DNA from: Mesorhizobium sp. BR1-1-16
GTDB taxonomy: Bacteria; Pseudomonadota; Alphaproteobacteria; Rhizobiales; Kaistiaceae
Assembly: GCF_020165495.1 (NCBI RefSeq)
Contig: NZ_JAIUIE010000018.1
Location: forward strand, 1 to 58,274
Length of the DNA: 58,274 nt
Reading direction: 5' to 3'
The notes beneath the pieces were generated by a model. The model had not been told where the DNA came from. It searched no databases and saw only the letters and a program-made list of their open reading frames with translations. A program made the position numbers and the translations under genes. Shown piece after piece: positions 26,975 to 36,135 of this stretch; position 1 is the first letter of the stretch; each line of letters starts with the position of its first letter.

Positions 26975-28264
26975 ATGAGCAGGACCGATGCCTGGCGGGG
27001 AGCGCCGGGCGAAGACCGCGCGCCGTGGGTACCACGCGTTGAATCGGCGGCGAAAATTTGGCAATCTCCGCTCCTCGCACGGGAGCTGGTTGTGGTCGAC
27101 ATTGAGCGTGATCTCGCCGATTGCGTCGGCGCCATCTACCAGGCCGGTTCCGGTGACGACAGCTGGCTGGAGGTCGGCGCGCGCATCTGTCGGATCATGG
27201 ATGCCCAAAGGATCGTGCTGAACCCCGGCGGGCTCGTCCGGCCCAGCAATCTCCTCATGCCTTCCGACGGCAGCGAGGCCGCCTATGTGGCTCATTTTCA
27301 CGCGATGGACCCCTATGCCGCCCAGGCCCGTCGCGACTATGCGCAAGCACGCAGCCATCATCTCGGCAACGCCAAGCTCGGTGCCGAACTCGTCGCCGAG
27401 AACGATTTTCTCCGCAGCGAATATTACTTCGACTTCGCTCGACACCATGAGCGCCGTCACATGATCGGGGGTATGGCCGGCCTCGCCGACGCCACGCCTG
27501 TGCTGGTTTTTCGCGACGACCGGGCGGGCGCGTTTGACCCTACGCATGTTCGCCTGCTTCGAGCCCTGATGCCGCACGTACAGCGTGCTCTGGAGCTTCA
27601 CCTGCGCCTCGCGCGCGATGAACACGCACGCGCCCTGACCCAAGCAACGATGGACACGCTATCCGTGGGTGTGGGGGTCGTGGATGCGGGACTGAAGATC
27701 CGCCTGGTCAACGACATGGCCCGTCGATATTTGACGGGTCCTGAATCCGGCCTCGTGTTCAAGCGCACGGGACCGTTCGCCGGCAGCGGCATCTACCTCA
27801 CCGCCCTGTCGCGCGAGGATGCGGCGAGGCTCCGACGGCTTGTATCCTCCGCGACGTCCGGAGGGGCCGGAGGGTCGATGCGCCTTACGTCTGGCGACGG
27901 CTCAACCCTGGCCTTGATGGTCACGCCGGCGCCGCAGCAGCTTGCCAACGATGTACACGCCATGGAAGGCGATCACGGCCGCGAAGCGCTTGCTCTCCTC
28001 ATCCTGAGGCCCATCGATCGCAAAATGTCGCCCCAAGCGGCCATTCTGTGCGAGATGTTCGAATTCAGCCGGGCCGAGGCGGAAGTCGCGGTCGCTCTTT
28101 CAGGTGGCGCCAGCGCCGAAGACGTGGCGCGCGGACGCGGCGTCGCGCTGATGACCGTCCGCAGCCAGATCCGCGCGATCCTGGGCAAGGCGGAGGCGGA
28201 AAACCTCAGAGACTTCGAGCGGACCATGGCGACCGTCGCTTTGCTGGCTCCACAGTCGCCTTAG
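26975..28264 (+). CDS. LuxR-type transcriptional regulator with long sensor region
   Basis: 429 residues. The C-terminal 60 residues form a LuxR-type helix-turn-helix: FSRAEAEVAVALSGGASAED, then a recognition helix with LMTVRSQIRAILGKA. The N-terminal 360 residues form a PAS/GAF-like sensor region without an acyl-homoserine-lactone signature. DTLSVGVGVVDAGLKIRLVN near 230 is PAS-like. It follows the transporter gene by 31 bp and precedes the methyltransferase gene on the same strand. It probably senses an aromatic metabolite and activates part of the island. Confidence 0.8.
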   Translation: MSRTDAWRGAPGEDRAPWVPRVESAAKIWQSPLLARELVVVDIERDLADCVGAIYQAGSGDDSWLEVGARICRIMDAQRIVLNPGGLVRPSNLLMPSDGSEAAYVAHFHAMDPYAAQARRDYAQARSHHLGNAKLGAELVAENDFLRSEYYFDFARHHERRHMIGGMAGLADATPVLVFRDDRAGAFDPTHVRLLRALMPHVQRALELHLRLARDEHARALTQATMDTLSVGVGVVDAGLKIRLVNDMARRYLTGPESGLVFKRTGPFAGSGIYLTALSREDAARLRRLVSSATSGGAGGSMRLTSGDGSTLALMVTPAPQQLANDVHAMEGDHGREALALLILRPIDRKMSPQAAILCEMFEFSRAEAEVAVALSGGASAEDVARGRGVALMTVRSQIRAILGKAEAENLRDFERTMATVALLAPQSP

Positions 28265-28422
28265 CGCGCCCGCGCCGGCGTGCCGTTCCAATCGGTCTTG
28301 CCGCCATTTGGTTGCTCGGCGCGAACGTTGACCACAAAGTGGAGTGCGCCATTCGGTGCCGGGCCGTTCGGGGCCGCTTAACGACCGGAAATCGATCAGC
28401 CTCGGACCAAAGGAGTTGCACG

Positions 28423-29529
28423 ATGGAAGAAGAATCGAAATTGGCCCGGCCGGCACCCATGGAAGGGCATGGTGGCTACAATTCCAGATCCGCCGTGCAG
28501 GCCTCGACGGCCTCACCGGCATTGCCCCGCCTTGAACGGGCTGCCGTCGACGTCCCCCTCTCGCCGGGCAAAGGCGCGATCGTCGTTGCCGACTACGGGG
28601 CTTCCCAGGGCCGCAATTCGCTGATGCCGATGTCGATCGCAGTGCGGCGTTTGAGACAGCGCCTGGAGACAGGCCGGGCGATATCGGTCGTCCATACCGA
28701 TCTTGCCGACAATGACTTCAGCGCCTTGTTCGAATTGCTAAACACCGATCCGGAAAGCTATCTGAAGCAGGACCAAGGCGCCTTCGCCAGCGCGATCGGA
28801 CGCTCCTTCTACGAGCAGATCCTTCCCGATGACAGCGTGACACTCGGATGGTGCGCCTGGTCCGTGCAATGGCTGAGCCGAACGCCGGTCGCAATTCCCG
28901 ACCATGTGCAGGTTGCCTACAGCAAGGACGACGCCACGCGCGCCGCGTTCGCAGCCCAGGCCGCCGATGATTGGCTGGTCTTCCTGAAGCATCGCCGCCG
29001 CGAACTGCGGCCAGGTGGCCGTCTCGTCATCCTCACCATGGCCCGGACCGATGATGGCGACTTCGGCTACGGGCCGCTTCTGACGGCGATGTATGACGCG
29101 CTGCGGGAACTGGTGACCGAGGGCGTGGTCCAGCAAGAGGAGGCGGCGAGGATGGCTATCCCAACAGTCGGACGGACGCGTGCGGAGTTCGCCGCGCCCT
29201 TCACGTCCGGTGAAGTCTCCGGCCTCGAACTGGAGCACATCGAGATCTTCGAAGGCGACGACGCGATCTGGCGTGATTTCCTTGCCGACGGCAATGCGAC
29301 GGCGTTTGGCGCGCGCTGGGCTGCGTTTTCGAGGGCATCGGTCCTTCCAACGCTTTCGCGTGACCTTTCGCAGGGCGCGAGCGCCGAGCGCGTTCGAGGC
29401 TTTATGGATCGGATGGAGGCCGGCATGGCCGCGCGCCTCGCAGTCGGGCCGGACCGAACGCTCATGCCGCTGGCAATAATCGTCGTGGCAGCAGCTGAAG
29501 AAGCCGATCCAGGGCCGCAGACGGCATAA
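28423..29529 (+). CDS. SABATH-type carboxyl methyltransferase
   Basis: A 368-residue S-adenosylmethionine-dependent enzyme resembling plant salicylate/benzoate carboxyl methyltransferases. Visible family features are GGYNSRSAVQ near the N-terminus, ADYGASQGRNSL (the SAM-binding motif, compare DLGCSSGPNT), HTDLADNDFSALFELL, and SFYEQILPDDSV followed by WCAWSVQWLSRTP. AAGGAG eight bases upstream fixes the start at MEEESK. Members convert a free carboxylate to a methyl ester. In this island the substrate could be a benzoate, cinnamate or mandelate derivative, and the opposing alpha/beta hydrolase could reverse the step. The family call is firm; the substrate is not. Confidence 0.8.
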   Translation: MEEESKLARPAPMEGHGGYNSRSAVQASTASPALPRLERAAVDVPLSPGKGAIVVADYGASQGRNSLMPMSIAVRRLRQRLETGRAISVVHTDLADNDFSALFELLNTDPESYLKQDQGAFASAIGRSFYEQILPDDSVTLGWCAWSVQWLSRTPVAIPDHVQVAYSKDDATRAAFAAQAADDWLVFLKHRRRELRPGGRLVILTMARTDDGDFGYGPLLTAMYDALRELVTEGVVQQEEAARMAIPTVGRTRAEFAAPFTSGEVSGLELEHIEIFEGDDAIWRDFLADGNATAFGARWAAFSRASVLPTLSRDLSQGASAERVRGFMDRMEAGMAARLAVGPDRTLMPLAIIVVAAAEEADPGPQTA

Positions 29530-29853
29530 GAGGGGGATACTATCGATGCCGGCCGGCGTGGCTTGAGGTCCATCCCGTCGCGCTAGTGCGGGAAGCCCGA
29601 CGTTACTGCCATTGGAACGCGCTGGGCGCCCCCTTTGACGTTCAGTCACTCGCGAAGTTTGGCCATCTCACCCAATACGTCGCCGACCGGCCTGCAGCGC
29701 CTCTCAAGGCGGACCCGTAACCAGTTCTGACGATGTTACGTCTGGGCCGGCGAGCTAAGCCCGGTTCCATCAGACTGCGAACCGAACCTTCTTCTCATCC
29801 CTTCATCTAAATCCCGCCGGACTGACAGCAGCGGCGCGCCCAAGGAGGCATCC
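29530..29853. other. Gap between methyltransferase and padC
   Basis: 324 bp without a gene that I can support. It probably holds a separate padC promoter, since padC is well spaced from the previous gene, but no clear -35/-10 pair or terminator stem with a T-run is visible. Confidence 0.4.
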
Positions 29854-30378
29854 ATGTCCGATCGCTTCGAATCCACTCGCCCGGCCGAGATCGCCCCGTT
29901 TGTCGGAAAGCACATCATCTATACCTACGCCAATGGCTGGCAGTACGAGATGTACTTCAAGAACGAACGCACCATCGACTACCGCGTCCATGGCGGCATC
30001 GTCGGCGGGCGTTGGGTGAAGGGGCAGGAGGTCCACATCGTCCGTCTCGCCGACGCTGTGTACAAGGTCTCCTGGCACGAACCGACCGGCACCTGCGTCA
30101 GCGTCGCCTATAATCTCAAGGAGAACGTGGCCCACGGCGCGACGTTCTTCCCGCATTGGATCGAACGCGAGCCAAAGAAAATCATCGGCTTCCAGAATGA
30201 AAAAATCCCCCTGATGCAGCAATATCGCGACGCAGGCCCCACCTATCCAACCCTGCTGGTCGACGAATTCGCCGAGATCACCTTTGTCGAGGATTGCGGG
30301 CGTGACGATGAGAGCGTCATCTCCTGTGCGCCTGAAGACCTGCCGCCGGGTTACGCCACGCGGCGGAACGTCAGCTGA
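29854..30378 (+). CDS. padC: Phenolic acid decarboxylase
   Basis: A 174-residue lipocalin-fold enzyme that removes CO2 from p-coumaric, ferulic or caffeic acid to give 4-vinylphenols, without cofactor. It matches the Bacillus enzymes closely, with a 12-residue N-terminal extension. The active-site residues are all present at the offset positions: Tyr23 and Tyr25 (IIYTYANGW), Tyr31, Arg53 (GRWV) and Glu76 (SWHEPTG). EFAEITF near the C-terminus is also conserved. It is a detoxification enzyme for plant hydroxycinnamates and supports a plant-associated lifestyle. It stands at the end of the plus-strand group and faces an alpha/beta hydrolase gene. Confidence 0.92.
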   Translation: MSDRFESTRPAEIAPFVGKHIIYTYANGWQYEMYFKNERTIDYRVHGGIVGGRWVKGQEVHIVRLADAVYKVSWHEPTGTCVSVAYNLKENVAHGATFFPHWIEREPKKIIGFQNEKIPLMQQYRDAGPTYPTLLVDEFAEITFVEDCGRDDESVISCAPEDLPPGYATRRNVS

Positions 30379-30466
30379 TTTGAGCCGGTTCCGGTGCTCG
30401 AAAACCCGTGCTCCAGGATCGAGGTCGACGCGGTCGATCGATTTCCGCCTGGCGGAACGAATTTTC

Positions 30467-31522
30467 CTACGCCATCAGGCGTGAAATCTCGTCTGCAACA
30501 TTCGTCGCGGTTTGCCTGAGGAGCTTCAGCGTCTGCACGGTGCTCCTCGCACCCTTCTCTCCAAGGAAGAACATGTGGTTGCCCGGCAGCGTCGCACTGA
30601 GCCGCTGCGCGGCGTCCCTGACATGCTCGTCCAGCTTCGCCCACTTCGCGGAGGGCAGAGCGGCGAGCTTGTCCGGTCGGGAGAAGATGAGGGTCTCACA
30701 TAGCTGCTGGGTGATGTAGACGCCCCATGTCGAGCGGTCCGTGAGAGCGTGCCGGGCGTCGATCACAGAGGCGTGCGTCATCAGGGCGAGCGGCGGAAAC
30801 GCACCATATTGCGCCGTGCCTATCTCCAGCGCGTCGCTGGCTGGATTGCGGACGAAGGCTCCGTCTCTGTAGCGCATGGCCGATGCCGCAAGCCCTACCG
30901 GGAAATCGCCGGTCATCTCGTCGGTGAACCTGTCGGCATCAAGCACCGAATGACCGGCAGCCGCGTTCTGATCCGCGAGGCAGTGGAGCAGCCAGTCGGC
31001 GTAGGCGCCCTCGATCGCGGCAAGGCCGCTCGGCGCTGGCTTCAGATGATCGAGCCCGGGCAGAGTATTGGGGAGCGCCGATGCACCCGCCATCGCGACG
31101 AAGAGTTCGATGCCCTTTCCCTTCCGTCGTAGCGCTGCATGAAGCGGCTCCGCGATCCGCCCGGCCATGCTCCAGCCAAGGACGATGACGTTTGCCGGCA
31201 GATCGTTCCGGTCCACGTAACGGGCGATGATCTCGGCGCTCTGCTCCGCCCAGTCCGTGATCGAAAACTGCGGGAATGTAGCGTTGAATACCCTGACGTT
31301 GTCGATGGGATAGGAGAGGACCAGCGAAGCGAAGCCTTCTTCATGCAGCCAATGGCAGAGGAAATCGGCGGCCCTTTCGCTGGGCGGTCCGTAGGCGATG
31401 CGACCGAGCACCCCGCCACCGGTGACGAACACGACGACGGGAAGTTCCGGTCGCCCGGCTTCGAAACGCACCATAGCCGGATAGCCGGCCGCCTCGGTCA
31501 ATTCCTCGCGGGGATAGAGCAT
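30467..31522 (-). CDS. Alpha/beta hydrolase
   Basis: A 351-residue predicted esterase or lipase-like enzyme. The nucleophile elbow is VIVLGWSMAGRIAEP (GxSxG, Ser about residue 118). The oxyanion-hole region is VVVFVTGGGVLGRIAYG near residue 30, and GNHMFF near 320 supplies the likely catalytic His. It has no signal peptide. It is convergent with padC. A methyl-ester hydrolase partner for the SABATH-type methyltransferase is conceivable, but the sequence alone does not give the substrate. Confidence 0.8.
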   Translation of the reverse strand: MLYPREELTEAAGYPAMVRFEAGRPELPVVVFVTGGGVLGRIAYGPPSERAADFLCHWLHEEGFASLVLSYPIDNVRVFNATFPQFSITDWAEQSAEIIARYVDRNDLPANVIVLGWSMAGRIAEPLHAALRRKGKGIELFVAMAGASALPNTLPGLDHLKPAPSGLAAIEGAYADWLLHCLADQNAAAGHSVLDADRFTDEMTGDFPVGLAASAMRYRDGAFVRNPASDALEIGTAQYGAFPPLALMTHASVIDARHALTDRSTWGVYITQQLCETLIFSRPDKLAALPSAKWAKLDEHVRDAAQRLSATLPGNHMFFLGEKGARSTVQTLKLLRQTATNVADEISRLMA

Positions 31523-31722
31523 CGGCTATCTCGTCTGGGCTTCTGCGGTGGCGCGCCACGTCACGGTCAAAGCCGCGCCGAGCATCACCAGCTGACGACG
31601 ATTGAGATCACAGAAAGCCAGTCTATCGGTCCCCTGTTTTCACCGGAACTCTAGACGCATGGAGCGGTCCCAATCAAATCGCCCACCTCGTTTTGCGCCT
31701 CGGTCAGAGGATTATTCCAGCA

Positions 31723-32508
31723 TCAACGAGCATGTCGCGTGCCGGCTGGCCGAATAGGGTCCAGCTCAGATTGGCAGCTATCAGCTGCACAGCGCCAATA
31801 GCAGACTAGCGGCTCCCGGCCCCAAAGCTGACGGGCTGCAATGCGTCCCGCCAAGGGTCCCGAAGCCCTCGGCGGGATCCGCGCGGCCGTCCCGTCGTAA
31901 GGCAGGTCGGTGAAGATCAGATCGATTGTCCCCTCCCCGACCAGCCGACCGACATCTTCTGGCGAGTGGGCATCGCCGCAGAGCAGCCGGTGGCTGCCGA
32001 GCTGCCAGAGATCGCCCGTCCGTGTGACGGCGGTGGCTGGCAGCGGCGGGATCAGATCGGCCGCTGCGTCCGGGCTCGATGGTGATGCCTCGCGCGACCG
32101 ATCGAGCGTCAGGTCGACCTCGGCCAACGAGAAGCCGGTCAGGGTGACATCGACGTCGATATCAACCAGCGCCTGCAGCTCGACGGCGAAGATCTCCATA
32201 TCCCAGCCGGCATTCAGCGCCAGCTTGTTGTCGGCGAGCACATAGGCGCGTCGCTCCTCGGCACTCAAATGCGACAGCTTCACCGACGGGACAGCGGCGA
32301 TACCCAGCTCCTTCGCCGCCAGGACGCGGCCATGGCCGGCCACGATTTCGTTGTCGTCGCTGATCAGCACCGGGTTGGTGAATCTAAACCGCTGGATGCT
32401 GTCGGCGATCTGGCGGACCTGTCGCGTTGAGTGCGTGCGCGCGTCGCCCGAATACGGTCGTAGCGCGGCAATCGGCATGACTTCAATCGAGAGGTAGGAG
32501 GATCCCAT
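31723..32508 (-). pseudogene. ParB-domain DNA methylase, truncated
   Basis: The N-terminal ParB/Srx domain is intact: VMPIAALRPYSGDARTHS, then NEIVAGHGRVLAAKELG with the nucleotide-binding Gly-rich box, and LADNKLALNAGWD. The DNA methyltransferase domain starts (GDLWQLGSHRLLCGDAH) but breaks just after the catalytic motif, which reads TDLPYD instead of TDPPYN. The remaining residues are unrelated and the normal 180-residue remainder is missing. The damaged motif and truncation imply loss of activity. ParB-methylase genes of this type commonly accompany the DUF3489-DUF2924-recombinase cassette, whose remains lie 17 kb away. Confidence 0.82.
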
Positions 32509-32809
32509 TCTCGTCCTTCCTGGCACTGTCCGGCCGCCGGAGAGGCCGCGCGACTAGGAACAGGATGAGAACATATGGGCGGCTGGCAAGCGAAAATCGA
32601 GCGAATCCAACACTTTCGAAGCGGGCGGGTCCTTAAGAGCCCCTAAGAGGTTTCAAGGGCTCATAGGGGTCACTAAGGGGGCCTTAATGGACCGCCAAGA
32701 GATGGAGGGATTGGAGAACGAGGTAGCGACGGTACTATCGATACGATTAGGGCGTCTTCGGACAACCCTCGTCGACGGCGCGCATGGCGAATCACTCTCG
32801 CCGGAAGTG
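32509..32809. other. Gap with palindrome-rich segment
   Basis: About 300 bp with no supported gene. At 32630-32690 a dense set of short inverted elements (AGAGCCCC, GGGCTC, AGGGG, GGGGGCCTTAA) suggests a protein-binding or terminator-like structure at the end of the flavin reductase transcript or at an insertion junction. Confidence 0.4.
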
Positions 32810-33475
32810 CTACTTGGTCCCCTGTTGGGTTCCCCGCGCGAACGAGTCCGCAGGCGTAGGCGTCACCACGTCGAACTGGTCGCGCGTGTGCGCATAGGTG
32901 TGGCCGCCCATGCGTCCCACGGCATCCATCTTGATCTGGTCAATGTGGTGGTCGGCCGGGTTGACGGCATCGCTGCGCACATAGAGCCCGACGACTTGCC
33001 CGAGGATGATCTCGCGCGCCGAACCAAGCTCCAGCGTCATATAGCGTCGGCACTCCAGAGCAGCAGGCGCCTCCAGGATGCGCGGGCTCCTGACGGCTTC
33101 GCCAGGAACCGTGTGCAAGCCCGCCTGCTCTAGTTCGTTGACGTCGGGCCCAAACTTGATCGCGCAGATCTCCATCTGCTCGACCATGGCGTCGTCGCAG
33201 ATATGGACCGTGAACTCGCCCGTCTCGCGAATGTTCTTCGCCGTGTCCTTGAAGCGCATGTCGGCGTAGTTCTCGACGCAGATGGCGACGATCGCCGGCT
33301 CATGCGTCAGCACATTGAAGAAACTGAACGGCCCCGCATTGGGCTCCCGTTCCCGGCTCATGGTCGTGACCAGCGCGATCGGTCGCGGAATGACCGTGCC
33401 GATCAGGAGCTTGTATTTCTGTCGCTCGGTCAATTTCGCGAAATCGAACCGCGTGTGTTCCTTGATCTCGCCCAT
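32810..33475 (-). CDS. Flavin reductase-like FMN-binding protein
   Basis: A 221-residue split-barrel flavoprotein. Characteristic features are YKLLIGTVIPRPIALVTTMS near residue 25, NAGPFSFFNVLTHEPAIVAI near 48 and DTAKNIRETGEFTVHI near 80. Family members reduce FMN for partner oxygenases or bind FMN in other reactions. Its ATG overlaps the stop of the truncated ABC permease gene (TGATG), so it was part of a transporter operon before that operon was cut. The partner enzyme is not in the window. Confidence 0.85.
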   Translation of the reverse strand: MGEIKEHTRFDFAKLTERQKYKLLIGTVIPRPIALVTTMSREREPNAGPFSFFNVLTHEPAIVAICVENYADMRFKDTAKNIRETGEFTVHICDDAMVEQMEICAIKFGPDVNELEQAGLHTVPGEAVRSPRILEAPAALECRRYMTLELGSAREIILGQVVGLYVRSDAVNPADHHIDQIKMDAVGRMGGHTYAHTRDQFDVVTPTPADSFARGTQQGTK

Positions 33476-34344
33476 CAGCGTCGCTCGTCACGGAGGAAAG
33501 GCGTCAGCCGCTGCACCGCGATCAACACCAGCACAGTGATGGCGATGAGCACACCCGATATCGCGGCGATGCGCGGATCGAGCGTGTCCTGCAGCATGGC
33601 GAACATCTCGAGCGGCAGGATGGTCGTGCCGGCCGGCGCCAGGAACATTGGCAGCGAGACATTCTCGATCGACTGGATGAAGACGAGGAACATCCCGGCA
33701 TAGATGCCGGGCGCCAGCAGCGGCAGCGTCACGCGGCGGAAGGTCGCCCAGCGCGACGCACCGAGCAGCCCAGAGGCGTCCTCGAGGCTCTGGTCGAGTT
33801 GCAGCGCGATGCTCGATGTGGCGCGGAACATCAGCGGCCCGAAAACGACGACATTGGCGAGGACGACGAGCCCGGTCGACGGGCTGACATGCATCAGGTT
33901 AGCGGCGATCAGGAGCGCCAGCCCGTAGACCAGGCTCGGCAGCACCATCGGGGCGAGGAAAAGAGGTTCCAGCGCATTCGCACGCCGTGCGCTGATCCGG
34001 GCCATGCCGAAAGCGGCGGGAACGGCGAACACCAGCGATGCCAGCACGGCGAAGACGGCGATCTTGAGCGTGTTCCACGCCGCCTCGACCCTCAGAGCTG
34101 CCGTAAGAAAGCGCTTGTTCCGGGCCTCGACATGCGTCGGCCACACGTCATCTGTCATCATGTCGCGCAGAACGGACGCCGTGCGCGACATGGCATTCGC
34201 GAGCGCAAACGGCATTTGGTCGGCCGCGCCCTGAAGCTTGGCCGTCAACCGCTCGAAGTCGCTCAGGTCAAAGTGGACGCCACTGTTGTCGAGGTCTGCG
34301 GAAATGCTCGCCTTCGAGAAGAGGCCGGTGCTGATCCCGGCCAC
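33475..34344 (-). pseudogene. Chimera: phage tail-protein start fused to ABC permease end
   Basis: This 289-residue open frame is two unrelated genes joined near 34087. Residues 1-86 (KASISADLDNSGVHFDLSDF, ANAMSRTASVLRDMM, HVEARNKRFL) look like the N-terminus of a phage minor tail protein. From AAWNTLKIAVFAVLASLVFA onward it is a PotC/AfuB-type ABC permease with about five membrane segments and the EAA-type loop (LEDASGLLGASRWATFRRVT). The permease lacks its first membrane segment and its partner genes. The join is in frame, so a hybrid could be made, but it should not work as a transporter. It marks a recombination junction. Confidence 0.8.
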
Positions 34345-34754
34345 GGCAACAATCCCGATTGTTCGACCGTCCGCCTCGCCGAGCAGAGCGGTCGTCTTGC
34401 GGTGTCGGCGAGCGCTGCGGGAATAAGGGGACCTTCTGCCCGCCGGCGGCGACGTTCAACGCGCCGGATCGGGCAAAAGGCCCGGGCGAAGCCTATCCGG
34501 CGACGCGAAGTCCGTTGGAAGGTGTGAGCTGACCGGCCGCGATCTGGCGCCGACGGCGCGCCCGCTCCCGGTCGCCGTTGGGGATAGTAGAAGCCGCTCG
34601 ACTTGGGAGCGGCGCGCTTGCGTCGCACAGGCTCGGCGATCGGCGGCCCGAGGGGCGTCTCGATACGATGACCTGCATGGATCGAGAACAGCCCTGCCCC
34701 AGCGGCAAGAAAGAGCGCCCCAGCGTAGGCCGCGTTCGTGTAACCAAGGCGCAT
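34263..34754 (-). CDS. Small membrane-anchored ORF, doubtful
   Basis: A frame of about 163 residues beginning MRLGYTNAAYAGALFLAAGA with GGGAGAAG upstream, so translation is plausible. One N-terminal hydrophobic segment is followed by a Pro/Arg-rich tail. The end overlaps the start of the phage-tail chimera in another frame, and the last 70 residues look random, so the original gene may have been shorter or frameshifted. No function is recognised. Confidence 0.3.
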   Translation of the reverse strand: MRLGYTNAAYAGALFLAAGAGLFSIHAGHRIETPLGPPIAEPVRRKRAAPKSSGFYYPQRRPGAGAPSAPDRGRSAHTFQRTSRRRIGFARAFCPIRRVERRRRRAEGPLIPAALADTARRPLCSARRTVEQSGLLPWPGSAPASSRRRAFPQTSTTVASTLT

Positions 34755-34928
34755 CTGCGCTTCTCCCGATGTCGATAGGTCGACGGCACGACGCGACGGC
34801 CGCGGCAACGCGTTCGCGTTGAAGCGGACGGCGGCGGTTCCCATGGCGGCCGCGACGTCGCGTGATCGGAACGCTAAGACCTGATCCGAGCGGGTGGGCG
34901 ATCGCGCCGTGCCGAACTGGTGACTGAG

Positions 34929-35162
34929 CTAGAAACGAAGCTCGAGGGCGAGCTTCCGGACGTCGTCGGCGATCTCGGATCGCTGTTCAAAGAACCGATC
35001 CGGATCTCGCCGCGAGACCGTCAGGCGTTTGATGCGCTCCTCGATCTGGTCGAGCCGGGACGCGAGGTCCTGGCGTCTATCGACCGGCACTGCGCCTGGC
35101 CGACGGTCAAGCGTCCCCTTCACGACTGTGACGGATCGCCCTTTCACGGTGATCGTGCGCAT
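34929..35162 (-). CDS. Small basic coiled-coil-like phage protein
   Basis: 77 residues from MRTITVKGRSV, with AAAGGG upstream; the frame is open to 35423, but that part looks non-coding. The sequence VDRRQDLASRLDQIEERIKR and EQRSEIADDVRKLALEL predicts two charged helices. It is probably a phage or mobile-element accessory protein lying among tail-protein debris. No family is recognised. Confidence 0.4.
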   Translation of the reverse strand: MRTITVKGRSVTVVKGTLDRRPGAVPVDRRQDLASRLDQIEERIKRLTVSRRDPDRFFEQRSEIADDVRKLALELRF

Positions 35163-35714
35163 GAACCCTTTCGGGCTCCTATCGTTGGAGAGGACAGGAT
35201 CGGTCGCGCCACGACCGATCCCGCTGTTGCCGCCGACCGACCCGGCCGAGGAGCCGCAGGCCGCCAAACCTGCGGTTTCCGAGTTCGCAAAGAAAGAGCC
35301 GGACCTGAGGGCCCGGCTGGTCAAAAATCTGATTGCCGATGGAGCATCGAATCGGGCCGCCTCTCGGTCGACGCAGTTCGCCAGCCCATCAACTGACAGG
35401 GCGTTTTGTGGTACATTCCCCACACGGCTTTCAAGGTTTTCTTGACGGATGATCTCGCGCTGGTCACTAATGCCCCCGTAGCGCGCTGCCGGTCATCTCT
35501 GTACCAGCCTTTTTACCAGAGACCGCACCAGCCCCCTCCTCTCCCCTCACTCACCGATCTCTGAAAGCCGCCATTTTGGGGCCAGAAGTGCCTCCGGTGC
35601 GAATCTCCCCCTCTCCGCTATTAAGTCTATGTAATAATAGAGACTTTTCTTCCCGATAGCTCCTCGTGTGGATCCATACTGGATCGGCTTGGCACACTTT
35701 TGACATAGGTCGTT
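35163..35714. other. Element-end segment with second tRNA-Ser-like core
   Basis: 552 bp without a supported gene. It contains an exact 17-mer copy of the tRNA-Ser-like sequence (35602-35618) and becomes AT-rich immediately after it. A weak resemblance (TTTCAA..TTTT.TTGAC) links 35440 with 10803. It probably represents abutting ends of two integrated elements. Confidence 0.4.
35602..35618 (+). repeat. tRNA-Ser 3'-end-like attachment core, second copy
   Basis: AATCTCCCCCTCTCCGC, identical to 10771-10787 and in the same orientation, 24.8 kb away. GGTGCG precedes it, close to the T-loop of a tRNA, but no tRNA body folds upstream. A decayed integrase N-terminus starts about 100 bp to the right, as expected beside an att site. 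Confidence 0.5.
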
Positions 35715-35840
35715 TTGCTATGGCCACAAATCCGGACGCGTGGGTCGTCGTGGCACGCTCAGGTGCGCGAAGTCGGATTCCGACCCTCACCAAGACATTC
35801 CAATCGAAGGATGCAGCTATTCGGTGGTCTCGGGTTTTAC
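35715..35840 (+). pseudogene. Tyrosine integrase N-terminal fragment, frameshifted
   Basis: One frame reads IRTRGSSWHAQVREVGFR and the other continues PTLTKTFQSKDAAIRWSR. Joined, they match the arm-binding N-terminus of many phage integrases (RKRGxSWQAxVR...TKTFxSKxxAxxW). The gene is cut after about 40 residues, where insertion-sequence transposase sequence begins. Confidence 0.6.
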
Positions 35841-36135
35841 GGTGCGGCCGTCATTGACCGGTTCTCGCGGCGCGTCGTTGGCTGGTCGATGAGTGGGCCG
35901 GGCCACGTCTGGGACAATGCTGCAATGGAGACCTCATCGCTCAAAACCGGGCGGACCGCGCGAAATCTATCGCACGCGCAGTGAGGCAAGGGCGGATGCG
36001 TTCGATTGCATCGAGCGCTTCTATAATCCGACACGCAGGCACTCGACCTTGGGGTATCTCAGCCCCTTGGACTTCGAGAAGCAGGCTAACTTAGCCGAGC
36101 CTCGTGTCCATAAAACCGGCAGCAGTTCAGTCCTA
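35841..36135 (+). pseudogene. IS3-family transposase remnant (orfB C-terminus)
   Basis: Two frames carry pieces of an IS3-type DDE transposase. The first is AAVIDRFSRRVVGWSMSG, then DNAAMETSSLKTGRTAR; the second is REIYRTRSEARADAFDCIER followed by FYNPTRRHSTLGYLSPLDFE. About 30 residues between the first two blocks are deleted and there is at least one frameshift. No terminal inverted repeats are recognised. It is inactive. Confidence 0.82.

Noticed and set aside
32687-33133. Plus-strand frame of 148 codons
   Set aside because: Three quarters of it is antisense to the flavin reductase gene; the first 40 codons show no family.
35545-35620. Possible tRNA-Ser gene
   Set aside because: Only the 3' end resembles a tRNA; the T stem does not pair and no D or anticodon arm can be folded upstream.
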